Of a DNA stretch of 64,000 nt, positions 25,610-37,800 are shown one piece after another. The DNA lies in contig NC_039481.1 of assembly GCF_003590095.1 (NCBI RefSeq), positions 4,216,001 to 4,280,000 of the forward strand, read 5' to 3'. The position numbers and the translations under genes were made by a program. Below the pieces are notes generated by a model. That model worked only from the letters and a program-made list of their open reading frames with translations, was not told where the DNA came from and made no database searches. Positions within the stretch are counted from its first letter, which is position 1. The number at the start of each line of letters is the position of its first letter. The DNA is from Trichoplusia ni. Its lineage: Eukaryota > Arthropoda > Insecta > Lepidoptera > Noctuidae.

Positions 25610-25771
25610 ATGTGACAGAATACCGGCAGCGGTATGACGTAGCAACATTCTCTTCTGCACTGCCTAATATGGCAATCAAAAAACTTCAAGGGACTTTCCA
25701 TGAACTGTAAAGTGAAAATTCTAGTGAGTTGTGTACCAGTATCAATGACACGGTGAAAATTAATTACAACA
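25610..25771 (+). other. 5' untranslated part of the first coding exon, with upstream AUGs
   Basis: A T-rich tract ending TTGTTACAG at 25601-25609 is a good splice acceptor, so an untranslated exon part probably begins at 25610. Before the chosen start codon there are short upstream frames: ATG-TGA at 25610, a three-codon frame at 25634-25642, a 13-codon frame at 25669-25710, and an 18-codon frame at 25700-25756 that also contains an in-frame ATG at 25745. They overlap neither the signal peptide frame nor its start, so they could dampen translation. The exon start is inferred from the acceptor alone. Confidence 0.55.
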
Positions 25772-25847
25772 ATGGGGAGGCGACGTTGGAGAATTGTTAC
25801 GATCACGGCGTTCTTGCTGTTCGTTATAAAAGACACACAGTGTCAAG
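25772..25847 (+). CDS. Exon 1: start codon and signal peptide
   Basis: The start ATG at 25772 has A at -3 and G at +4, a strong context. The 25 codons encode an Arg-rich n-region (MGRRRWR), a hydrophobic core (ITAFLLFVI) and a polar end (TQCQ), a classic signal peptide. The exon ends with one extra base before GTAAGT. That G joins AT at 38699 to give Asp, continuing as DESHYYFSP. No longer open frame covers this exon, so it is easy to miss. Confidence 0.85.
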
Positions 25848-28800
25848 GTAAGTACTATAATAACATAATACATACAAAACACTTGCTCCCATACTCATGA
25901 TTAAGTAACAAACAATACGCGGTAATCATACCTACTTTATTCCTACGTAAAATGATTAAAGCCGGCTCCATAGTTTTTCATTGCGAAATAGACTTTACGT
26001 AAACTAATCCCTCCACGGTCTTGGTGCCTACATTATGTATTTTCATCTTATATTCTGGCTTTATTCTCAAAGTTAACCATACTTAGTTACTCTTTGTTCA
26101 TTCCTAACAAAGATCTAAGGAGGTTTTTCTTAAAATAAACTTGTAACATCATTCGTTTATAATTCGTATGGTTACATTAAGTAACAAATCCAGACGAAAA
26201 TTACTGCTAATTAGCAACATAATGCCACATAAACTACTATTCAAGAAAACGTTTCACATAAAAATAGCCTTATTGTACTGTCTCAGAATAAGGTCATATG
26301 AAAAACACGGTACTCAGAAAAGGTTTCGAGTCAATACGGGCTATAACCTAGATAAACATGGAGACAATGAAGATAAAGCGAGCGTAAAATGTTACAAAAA
26401 TGGCGGTGCAGTGCAGTGTCCGCGTGGGTGGACACTGCACGTCGGTGCGCGGCAGTCGGCTCCCACGTGCGCCGGCAACCGGTGCTCCATATATTTATTA
26501 TTCAAGAGCCGAGTCGCGAATAGCTACAGCCTCTGATCGACAACAAGTTTCACACTTTACCGGCTCCATTTAGATTCCGTGACTATCCGTAGTTTCAATC
26601 GCAACAAAAGAACTTTAAGATTTATTTGTTCATTAGAGTTTTAAATTGGAAGATTAAGGGAGAGATAAGCATGTGCAACAGACTACTGAAATATTTTAGT
26701 ATAATTTATGCCCTTTTTATTACATTTTCAGCGTCCTAAACAACCTTCATGTTATCAGAAACCGAAACAAATTATCAACCATTTTCAAACAATTACCGAA
26801 ATAATTCTTCTATTAGTCAGTAAATTAATTTGAACAATTGAACGACGGCGGTATTGTATTTATGTAATCGAAATTTTAACGAACTTTTCGCAGTAATTGA
26901 CGTGTATCAAGGTATTATTAATTTGATAAGAGTTACCTGAGTTACTGTTTAAAAATTTCGTGTTTTTAACTTAAACCTGATTGAAAATGTAATGGGAGTA
27001 GTAAAGCATTTAAGGCTATCTCTCATTAAGCTAACACCTATTAATCAGTTGATCTCTAATGACTGAAAAGTAGTAATAAACCGTTGCTAGACTGCCGAGT
27101 AAAATGAGGTTATAAACATGCAATTTTTTAGGGATGTGTGAAGCCACGTGAAAGCCATAAGGTGGCTTACAAAGATTGACAGCAGGTAATGCATCAACCA
27201 TTTGAAAATAAGAAGGCGTCTTTTACAACATGAACAATGAGTTTCTACTTGCTTTTTGACATAAACATGTTTGCCTTTCGAAAGGAAAGACCCTATCTTA
27301 TACTCAACGTATAATTTTCACACATTACACAACACATCAAAACTGTTGACGTGTAAAATTAAGGTATATAAATGCATATTATGATAAAAATAGCGGCGAA
27401 GAAAAACTACCAAGAGAATGCACAATTTATATTCCTTTACTTCTAAAATGTACTATTCCAGAGATTTCCATTCCGTTCCTTGACAAATAAATTTATTACA
27501 AAGTAGTGCCGCGTTTAAGTCGCGGTGAACGCTCGGAAAATATTGTAATGATGTACTGTAACCATTATTAAGTTATACTTATAGCAACACTTATTTGGTG
27601 TTTAACTTTCGTGTAGTTAAATCGTCGGCATTTAGACAGTAATTTGATGAAACTGCGATAACTGATTGTCCATGTTAAATTAATTAAATTTCAATCCGCA
27701 AAGTGCATGTCAACAATTTCGTTTTAACGTGATCATGTATTTGTCGGAATAAAATTATTTAATTTGTCAAAACGGAATTCGTTCAGCGGTCAAATAGGTC
27801 GGTCGTTAAATAAATTGCTTGTGTTTTTAAAATGAAGTGACCTTGCGATTTATTCAAAGATCCGAATTTTATTTCCATATTGAAAATGTAATGATCATTT
27901 AAATTTAACGATTGTTAGACAAAAGAGGAGATTAAGGCGCCATTCGTAGGCAGGAACTGGAATTTCTCAAAACCTCTACAAATTAATGTTTAAGTAGAGA
28001 TTTGTGACGATAAGAGCCAGCTCCGGCAAACGCCGGCCGAAGTTGGGCACTTCTGACAGAACCTGGTGGTGAAATCTCGAACAATAGGAATTAATTGAAA
28101 TCCTACTAATAATTCTGAACAAGTTAGTGAATGAAAAATGTTTAGAAGCAAGGAGTAGTAGGGAAATGGTATTGTTGAATGTACTACAAAGTTAAATTTA
28201 ATGAAAACCGTTGTACATGAATAAAAACGATATTTCTGATATGGAAACAGTATCCAACGAAACACACTAGTCGATACCAAACGAAAAATTGTCATACACA
28301 TTTGGACATGCAAAAATTTCCAAAGCTCCATTCGAATATTTTCGCAATCCTAGTAAAGTGCTTACTTATCGTTTGGTCGGTCGCCCCATCGACCTAGATG
28401 TGCCAAGCGCGGCTAGCGAGGACGACGTCGATTACATTTGGATTCGATTCCCGACTGTAATTGAATTTTCCTACTAAACAATTCTCTGTTATACTGGTAT
28501 CGGAATTGTTTCCGATAAACGCCAGGACTGTCATATGAGATCGAGGACCTTTAGTGGAAAATGATGTTGCAGTGCACACGTGATCCCCGGCTCTATTTGC
28601 ACGTTTTCGAGTTGTTTGTGTTTTTGAGAAAAACGTTTTGGTCATGAAAGTAATAATAATTCCTTAAAGAAAATTACCAATACGACCATATCACAACTAT
28701 GTTCAAACTTGATAGAAAAAAGTAAATTATAGACAATCGTTACCTTAACCCCGATATTTTTTATTTTCATCTTTATTGGGAACAGAAAAATATGATGTGT

Positions 28801-31800
28801 GAAAAATTATCTGACGAGTGGGACACAGGTCAGACGAAATACGTATGTACATGTCAATTTTTGAAAAAGTTCGACTTTTGGTTCCAAAAAGATTTCTTCA
28901 AATATAGGTTTTATCTTTATTAATAAGCAAAAGTGGAAACTTGCTAAATTCCTACACATAGTAGGTATGTTTATTTTGTAGGTAACCTGATAAAGTTTAA
29001 ATAAGGTTTTGCTTTTAAAAGGCTCATTAAAGCTTTTTATCCTTGAACTCATTACCGTGTTTGATGGACTTCTGAAAATCTCTTTTAGGATGCGAATAAT
29101 TTAATGGGAGATGAAAACTTTTTAGACATCCCTTATTTTGTAAGTAGGAACATTTTTATGTGTAATAAATTTTAAATCTAGTTAACTAAAACAATATTTA
29201 AACAAGGCTGGAGCTTAATTAAACAATTCCCTTTGACACTAAAATAATATTTTTGCGAAAAAAAAACATTATCCAACACGGTTCCAAATGAAAAGGAGAG
29301 TACAAAAAATACATAATTCTCTCTTCTGCCATAACAATTTACAATAAAACGCGATGAAGCCGACATCACAAAAATACGAGAGAGACAATGAAATGAATTT
29401 CCTAGTTCATTTAAAGTAACTGTAATAACGTAAATTAAATACCCTGAGAGAAAAACGTACCTTTGTTAAATGTACCGTAAAACTTGAACGAGCCTGTATA
29501 CCTAGTTTATTGTAATAAGTTAGAATTTTATATAACGCTACAGAAACCAGAACTGAGGTTCTGATTAAATTTTCTAAAGTAAGCACATATTCATTATCAC
29601 AATTTGATGGCAAATGGATAATTCACAGCGCGCGGCGCGAACGAAATGTATCTTAGAAGGTATTGGTCGATGCTTAAGGTCCGTTTTAGTAGAATCAAAA
29701 TCTTTTTTCAATTTAAGTCTGAATTGTGCTATCATAAGAAGCGTGACAGTGCACTTTACGTCCTAGAACTGCGTCGCTGTTCCACAAAACCTATATCATT
29801 ATTTGAAGAAGCCCACAAGGCCCACAAGTCCAAAAACTGTTTTTTCTTTGTCGGCGTGCTAAACATTAGATACCAATCTATTTGGATCTACCCTACTTTA
29901 TCAATAAACACCAGCATGTGCGGTCGAAGGATACGTATCAAATTGCCAGTGACCATAGTTAAAGGGTTGGCGATCGCTGTAACTACGTCGTAAATAGCCC
30001 TCCAGAGTACCATCTCACCAGCCAACCGACACGAAGATCAATCAATATTGGCTCAAAGTAATTGACATTTCAAAAGGCAATTTATGTGACGCTGGTGTAA
30101 AACTATGGTCGTGTGGGCTTCGAGCATCTCTTATTCAAAGGTTAGGAGAGGTGCGTACGTGAGGGCCCTGCTTAATTAGGGATCAAGTAGCTCAGAGCCG
30201 AGCCTACACTTTGTATTTGGATCAAAATATTTTGCGTATGTTGCTCATATATCTAAAATTCCCACACGCACAGAATACTAATTAGAAGCTATCTACATTT
30301 ATATCCACATACGTCTAGATAAAGTCTCAGTACACAAGTATATAAAAGCTTCAGAAAATAAATACCGTCTTATTTAGAAAGATTGCCGAAGTAGAAAATA
30401 ACGTTTTGATTTTTATTTTCGCTTGTGTATCTGTCTGAGCTAATTTCAGTCGATTGAACCTATATCAAATTTTTGACAAGCTTATTACTCGTGCTTTGCA
30501 CTTTGTTACCTGTCAATATCTAAATGGACTTGGAAAATATGGAAGAAATATATTTTCGGGGAAAACATGTATCGAGGTCCCTTGTGTTAACGCGACCTTA
30601 GAGCTAGTAAGGTAAATGATTTCGTATATTGTCTGTCAGTAAATGTCAATCGGCCGTCGAGTGCGTGGGTTACAGTTTCTTGATATTAAATTTGAAGCCC
30701 ATTTTCATTATCGGGGCAGACGCTACTGTAAACGTAATATAACAATATCTTGTTAATATTGCTGTAAATTTAATTCTCTTTGTAGAAATTCGAAATTGAA
30801 TTCGGCTTATTGTATTACTTGATTACTTTAGGATACTTTGTTTTCTTCTATGACAAAATTGGAATAAGTCTTTAATTAACACCCGTCGCAAAAAGAGGAG
30901 TATGATAGTTTGACGTGTCTGTTTCTGGCATCTTATTTCCCGAACGGATTGAGATATTTAAATTTAGTTTGTTTTTCTATTAAAGGTGAATTATGTGTTT
31001 TCCAAAGTTGTTGGAGATAAAAGGGGTTAAGAATAACCGAATGTCTGCAAATACATTCGAGTGGGGACTGAAATGAAAGATTACTGAAATAGAATATTGA
31101 TGACTTATACAGTAGAGTTCTTAGCTTCGTTCGATGAGAAAATTGTTGGTGGGAAAATGGGATATGGAAATCAGATTGTCAGGAAAGAGTATCAATTACT
31201 ACATCTCAGTATTTGCAATTCTGCAAAAGATAATTTTCAATGTGAGCTATCTTAGGTTTTTGAAATGTTATATTTTTGTTATTAATTTAATAGGTTTTGT
31301 CCGCGAATCCGAATGCATGGGTTCCAGTTATCACGTTATTCCGACATTAACAGCGTGCGTTTCTTGTAACACGTCTCAACCACATCAATCGCTATTTCGT
31401 GATAGACCGACAAATTTATAAAATCACTAGAGATTTCTTTTTGCCATGGAATAACGGTAAAATGTAGATTTTATATCTTTTTCGGTTAAATAAATCGGTA
31501 AAATTGCATTTGTTCACTCTTTGAGTTCAAATAAAATACCATTTATTGCCCATTTAATTCGATTCGCGTCAAATAAAACACCTTGTTTATTTATACCTAT
31601 CCCATATTTGTTTTCGTTTGTCATTTGTTAGTGCAGAACTTTGTATAAAATAAATTCGATTTCGCTGAATGTTGACTGATATTGGAACAAACAAACAAAC
31701 TCGTAAACTTTTGCAGTAGCCTCTAGGCTTCTCAAAATGAACTTGAACATGGAATACTTCATATTGATTTTGTCTAGACTTTTTTAATTACTAATTCATA

Positions 31801-34800
31801 AGTCTTTTTATCAAAGTGTACGCGAATTTCTAATACTTTGTCTTGTAGTTAAATGGTGACTTAGATCAGCTTCTAATATAATTTTCTGTTTTGACCTTTC
31901 AGAAAAGCTTTTAGATTTTTTGTTTTCTTTTTAATTACTAGGTTGAATTGTAATTAGCAGACTTCATGATAAAAGAGAAAAATTAAACACTACCGTGGGC
32001 AGTAAAATACAATTTAATTAATTTGATACTTAAAAATAAAGAACTAACATTTCGTCCTTAACTAAAAAAAAAAGTATGCGTTGCTTTTAATTAGGATTCC
32101 GCAAAAAGTCCAAAAGATATTAAAACCATTCTTTACATAAAAAAGGAAACGAAAAATAGAAAGAAGAGCTTCCACTTAAATGTCGCTAATTATAATACTG
32201 TACCCTCCCATCAAGAGTTCCTGCTAATGATAGTTACTTTCCCTTTTTGAAGATTCCACAGATGAACGCCCCTAGCAATTAAACCTTTCCGTATAAGATA
32301 CTCCTTTGTCCGTCATTAGGGGAGTATTACACGGACGGACGCTAATTTGACCCGGTAAGCTATATTAATATAACGAACTCGGAAACTACGCAACACCTGC
32401 AACACAGGTGTGTTCAAACCGTTTCGCTAACTTTTAGCCGCGGCCCAGTAAGCGAAACTTTTCTCCTACCCTGGAAGCTAGAGCGCTTTTGTTTCTTAGT
32501 TACATTATCTTAAAAATGAACGAGGAAACTTTTTTATAAAATACTTGGTGTAAAATGTTATGACTTTTTTCATAAATTACTTGGGTTCTTCGATTTTTTA
32601 GGAAAACCTACCAGGTTTAGTGCAGGTTTTATCATTGAAGTAGATTTTGTTAGAAAATACATTTAAATTTGCTTTTAAATCAGGTCCTGGTAAGGTTTAT
32701 TAAAATTTAACATGCAATTTTTTCTGGGCAGTTATGATTTACTGTCCAATACATGACTGTATGACCCTTGCCGAGCTGAAGGACATTAACAAACTAATAT
32801 TATTCTAAATAACCTATCCTGTTTATTGAAGTACTCCTCAAATAATACAAAACACAACCAACAATAATAAAACGACATTCTCTCCATCATCGATTCTCCG
32901 CAAATTCCAAAACAATTACAATTTCGCACATGAAGATAAGGTTCAAGAAACTGAAAACTGCTTCTGCATTTTTATGTCGTTCAAGTAGGACGTTATACTC
33001 AGACCATGGAGGTTTCATACAGACGCGAGATGCATACGATCTATGTACAAGTAATAACGGTTCGCAGTGGTTCGCGCAGATTGTTCAGTTTGCATACTAA
33101 TTGCCTCGGCTGGAGACCGTAGTAAATATCTGTTAATGTGAACTATGGAATTGATGGGTTTGTTTCGTCTAGGAGGTTACATGACGTCATAAGATGGTGA
33201 TTTTAAAAATTAGTATCAAACGAAACACAAATTGAAACGAAAAGAATTGAATCAGAAATATTTTAAAAGATAGAAGCTTTGTTGCGTAATCTGCGTTATC
33301 ATGACCAAAATTGTTTGGTCATAAGATGACACTTGGTGAAATTACTTGACCGATTTTCTAGTTTCTGAAAACCATACAATTGTACCTTTCGTTTGTAATT
33401 CTACAAAAAATAAAGAAACAAAAACATCCATTTCATTTCAAAAACACGCATTTTATTCTTGTTGATAAAAAGGATCACAAATCATTAGTCATTTGCACCT
33501 GTCTACGAGATTAATGCTTAAACCTTGCAAAATTTTTTTACTGAGAAAAATTCTTTTTGCCACAAGGTTTATCTTATATTCAGCTACTGAGCAGATTAAG
33601 CTGCCTTCTGACGAAAACGTCTTGAACGGGCTTGACGGTCACGTTTTGCAAAAAGACAGTATAAACAACACAGGCAGACTTTGTTTTGAAAACCGTCTTT
33701 TAAAAGTTAGTTGTTTATAATAAATCATATTTTATGATTTTTTTATCAGAAATAAAAACAGCAGATTCAATCAATATCTGAGACTTTATTAACTTGATCC
33801 AATTTACTTTATTTAAACTTTTTGACAAGTGATAGACAAGTAAGTACTTAATCCATTTCGTATTTAATTATGGTGGGCTTCTGTGTAGCGAAGTATAATT
33901 GCTAATACACATTTGTTTTTTATAAAATAGAAATTTGTTTATCTAAACTTTTCAATACATTTGTATTGAAAAGTTTAGCATTAGCAATTACACTTCGCTA
34001 CACAGAAGCCCACCATAATTAAATACGAAATGGATTAAGTACTTACTTGTCTATCACTTGTCAAAAAGAAAAAATGACACCACAGTGCAGGTCACTTTAA
34101 AAATATTTAAAGTTATTGCGCGGGTTCCAATAACAACCTTTGATGAGTTTTCACAACGCACACTTGAGTTTGAAAAATTTTAGTGACGTCGGTAATCAAT
34201 CAGAGATCAATTTCCATGACATATAATCTAAAAAAAAAATGACACAGATAAATTAATCAGCATCTCCAAATCTACGATTAAAGAGGCCTTCCCAGTGACG
34301 TAAGCAAATTGGATAAATTCTCCCATAATGAATCTTTAAATGGGATTAATGGGTTTACAGAATTTCACAATTTGCTTAAAATGTTCTTTTGAAAATTTCA
34401 AATGATACTTCTGACAATATTTAATAAAGAGGAAATTCAATAGAATTTTTGAATTACTATTTCCAGTTTACCTACGTATTCATTGTAAATTGCACTTTAA
34501 AACCTTAACCTTTAGTTGCAAATTCCTTTGTTATAATTGTACCAATCAAACATTTCGTTTATATATACGTTATACGTTAGAAATAAAGTCGTGGTCGTGT
34601 GGCACAGTCTATGCGCCCGAGGGATTACACTTCGTCAAACAAAGATCTACTTCCCAAGCCCCGAGTACCGTGATAGAAAGACTAATCCATTTTCCACTTT
34701 ACATCATTGGGAGAAGTTTCCGAATCATGCGGCTATGAATTTATGCATAAACCAAACACCTAGTAAACACTAGAGTTTAAAGAGTTTTCTATTGTAAAGT

Positions 34801-37800
34801 ATTTTTGCACCAGACTTTAAAAAATAGGACCTATATTTTACATTTGCATATTCATTTGTCATGATCTGATGAAACACTTCGGAATTAAAGAATGAAACCC
34901 TCTAATGGCGAACGATAAATCACGCGTAAAACCTGAAATATTTCCACCGGCTCGGTATTAACAAAATTCTAAAAAGGTTTTTCACTTTTTTCTGGTACAA
35001 AATATAAATGGCCTTTATTATAGACAAGGCTACTCAAAAATGCTTATGATAATAATCTTACCCGAACCTAACGATAAGATTTTATAGTATAATATATAAA
35101 GATAACAGAATGTATACCTTTTTATTTTGGTATAAAATTTTTGGTGAAATTTTTTTACGGGTCGAATAAAAAAAGTGAATTGTTTACCTTAAAGGCTACA
35201 TATCGGGCACCCCTGTGTACTCGTAACAAAGAGCTTTTAAGCCCTTTCCGCACACGTCACGTGCAGACCGGGCCTTAGCCGACGCGTGTGCCTGCCTAAT
35301 TACCTGCGATTTACGGCGTGTGCTCCACCCCTAATATTAATTACAACTTATTGTTCTAATGAATGTTGTTTTTAGGTTCCACAAGACCCTCTAATGAAAG
35401 TTCGGAATGTTCGCAAAAAGCGGACCAGTTTTTGCCAGTTTGTAACGCCATTGTTCTGAAAAAGATCTTACTTAAACTAATATGCGGGTTTTCGGCGTTG
35501 TGATTTTAAATATTATTTAAATCTTTCCTTTATTCGCGTGGCTACACTACACACGTGGGTGATTCACATAATCATCATTATAAACATTAAGCTACCTTAG
35601 TTACTCGAAATGTGAAATAGTGGCCCAATTTCGAGGTATGAACGCAAGCGGGGATCCTCTACAAACATAGATTTTGAGTTAAAGGATAAGTGAGATTAGT
35701 GGGACCATAACATAACACATTCAGTCCCAGTGGGCTCGTAAATCCTGGCCTTTTTCATACCGACGAGTTAATTTTTCATGTATGTACAAAATAATTTTAC
35801 TCTATATAAACTTCCCTCCCGGTAAATTAGGACTAGGTTTGCCTTCGGGTTTTAGGCCTGAATTATTAATTCATTTGGCTTTACGTGTTTAATATTATAT
35901 CAGATAGACTTTGTGAGTAGAATAAAGACAAGGAAATGTCATATGGAAATATCAAAATGAGCGAATTTATAAAATCGTTGCCTTTATCTCCATGCCGCAT
36001 TGCTTTATCAGATGATATGCATACAATGTAATAAATATATGTATTTGGTTCAGAAAAGACAGTCACACAAAGTAATTTATTTACGGCAACCCCTCGAGTA
36101 TAGTCCCAATAAGCGATTCGTTTCATTCCGTATTCAGATAGGAAACTTTGTAGGGACCGCATATGCCTAGAACTACAATTCTGGCTCATAATCAACCGTG
36201 GTGCATAAACATTGACTTGGCCGATAAAGCCACGAAACTCGGCCAGTCTCCAGGGAAATTTCAGTTTCTTGCGACCTTCGGGTTAATCAGAAAACATATT
36301 GAAAGCGCTGCGAAAGTAACGTATTTCTTTCATCAGGTGAACTTGACTCGTCGATTATGTCGGTACGTTTCGAGCAAGGGTTGATATTTGAAAAGGATGA
36401 AATCAACGTTAAAGTTAGTTTGGAGTTCGAAGATTGATTATACAAGAACCTTTTTAGTTTACAAGAATGATACACTCCCTTTCCTCTTTAAATATATTCT
36501 ATTCAATTTCCCGTTGATGTAACTCCTACGCACAAAACACGAAAAGGCGCAAATACAATGCCAATATCTATAGTAACGTATAGGTCTGCTTGGGGTTGGT
36601 AATTTGTTCTGATAAAAAATACGAGAAATTTTCGGGATCGACGAGGTCAGGCGGCAATCAGTTATTATATTCCGTCTCATTGCCAAATCAGCGTACAAAG
36701 GGGATGCAGTAATAACACCCCGTTGGCTTCAAAGAACATTTCGCATTACAATAGAGTTCTGGTATTTTTCGATTTTTTTGTGACAATGACAAAATAGGTG
36801 ACCTTTTTTCGGATTTATCGATAGGAAAACAATTACACGATTCGAATTTCGGTTGTAACTTCAAACGAATACGATTCGCCATTTTCACATCAAACACAAA
36901 AATGCTCTTTTATCCATATTTACCTTACTTCTCAATGGCACTCTTGACTCCCATAATATTACATTTAAAAACGCTGAGCTGAGGGGCGTGCCCCGAAGTG
37001 TAATCGAAACATAAATCTCTTTAATTTGCTTTGAATTTTCCTCCGGCCTCATGTTGACGATGGATCTTTAATTTTTTTACGCAAACTGAGTAGACGGCAG
37101 GCTTGCATAAGGATAATTAATAGAGTTGCGGCCAATTAAACAATCTATTTTGTAGAACAATTAAGATTGGACATTAAATTAAATTACTGAATAATTTTGA
37201 TGTTTGGAAAAAAAACCTCAAACTAAAGAAGGTACCTGTAAGCATAATGGGACTTAGTAAACAAAGGATATAAAATAAAACAGCTAAAACACAATAAAGC
37301 GTATCATTCGAGAACCGAAGACTAGGGAAGGACACTTAGGCACTGCGCCAAAATTAATCAATAAATACGCAAAATAACATAAATAATACTCAAAGTTTCT
37401 ATAGCGCAGAGCCTTGAAGTTTATGAGTTATTCAACTGATCGATTTCCTATTAACCCCGGCGATACTCCCACTTGGGCACTGATGAACACCGAGGCCATT
37501 CCTAATTAGGGATATGATCCACAAGAAAGTAATTTCCTCGAGATTATCTTTCCGAACGATATACAGCCCCAAACCGAGAATAATAATAAACTAGAAGAGC
37601 CGCAAAATGTGATAACACTGCGTTCTCTGATTCAATGATTTTTGTACTATAGTGCATAAAACATTGAAGATAGCACCATACCGCTTTTAAAACTCTAGGA
37701 AGATATAAAAAAAAAGAGTTCCATTCAAAAATCTTATAAAATCTTTGTACTTATTTAATCCTATTGTAAGTTAATATTGTTAATAATGTCGTATACAGTC

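Noticed and set aside
26168..26536. 122-codon frame in intron 1
   Set aside because: No domain and no supporting splice logic; it crosses the GC-rich hairpin and lies within a well supported intron.
27990..28645. Overlapping frames on both strands in intron 1
   Set aside because: I looked for transposon-protein or antisense gene similarity and recognised none. Frames open on both strands at once suggest chance.
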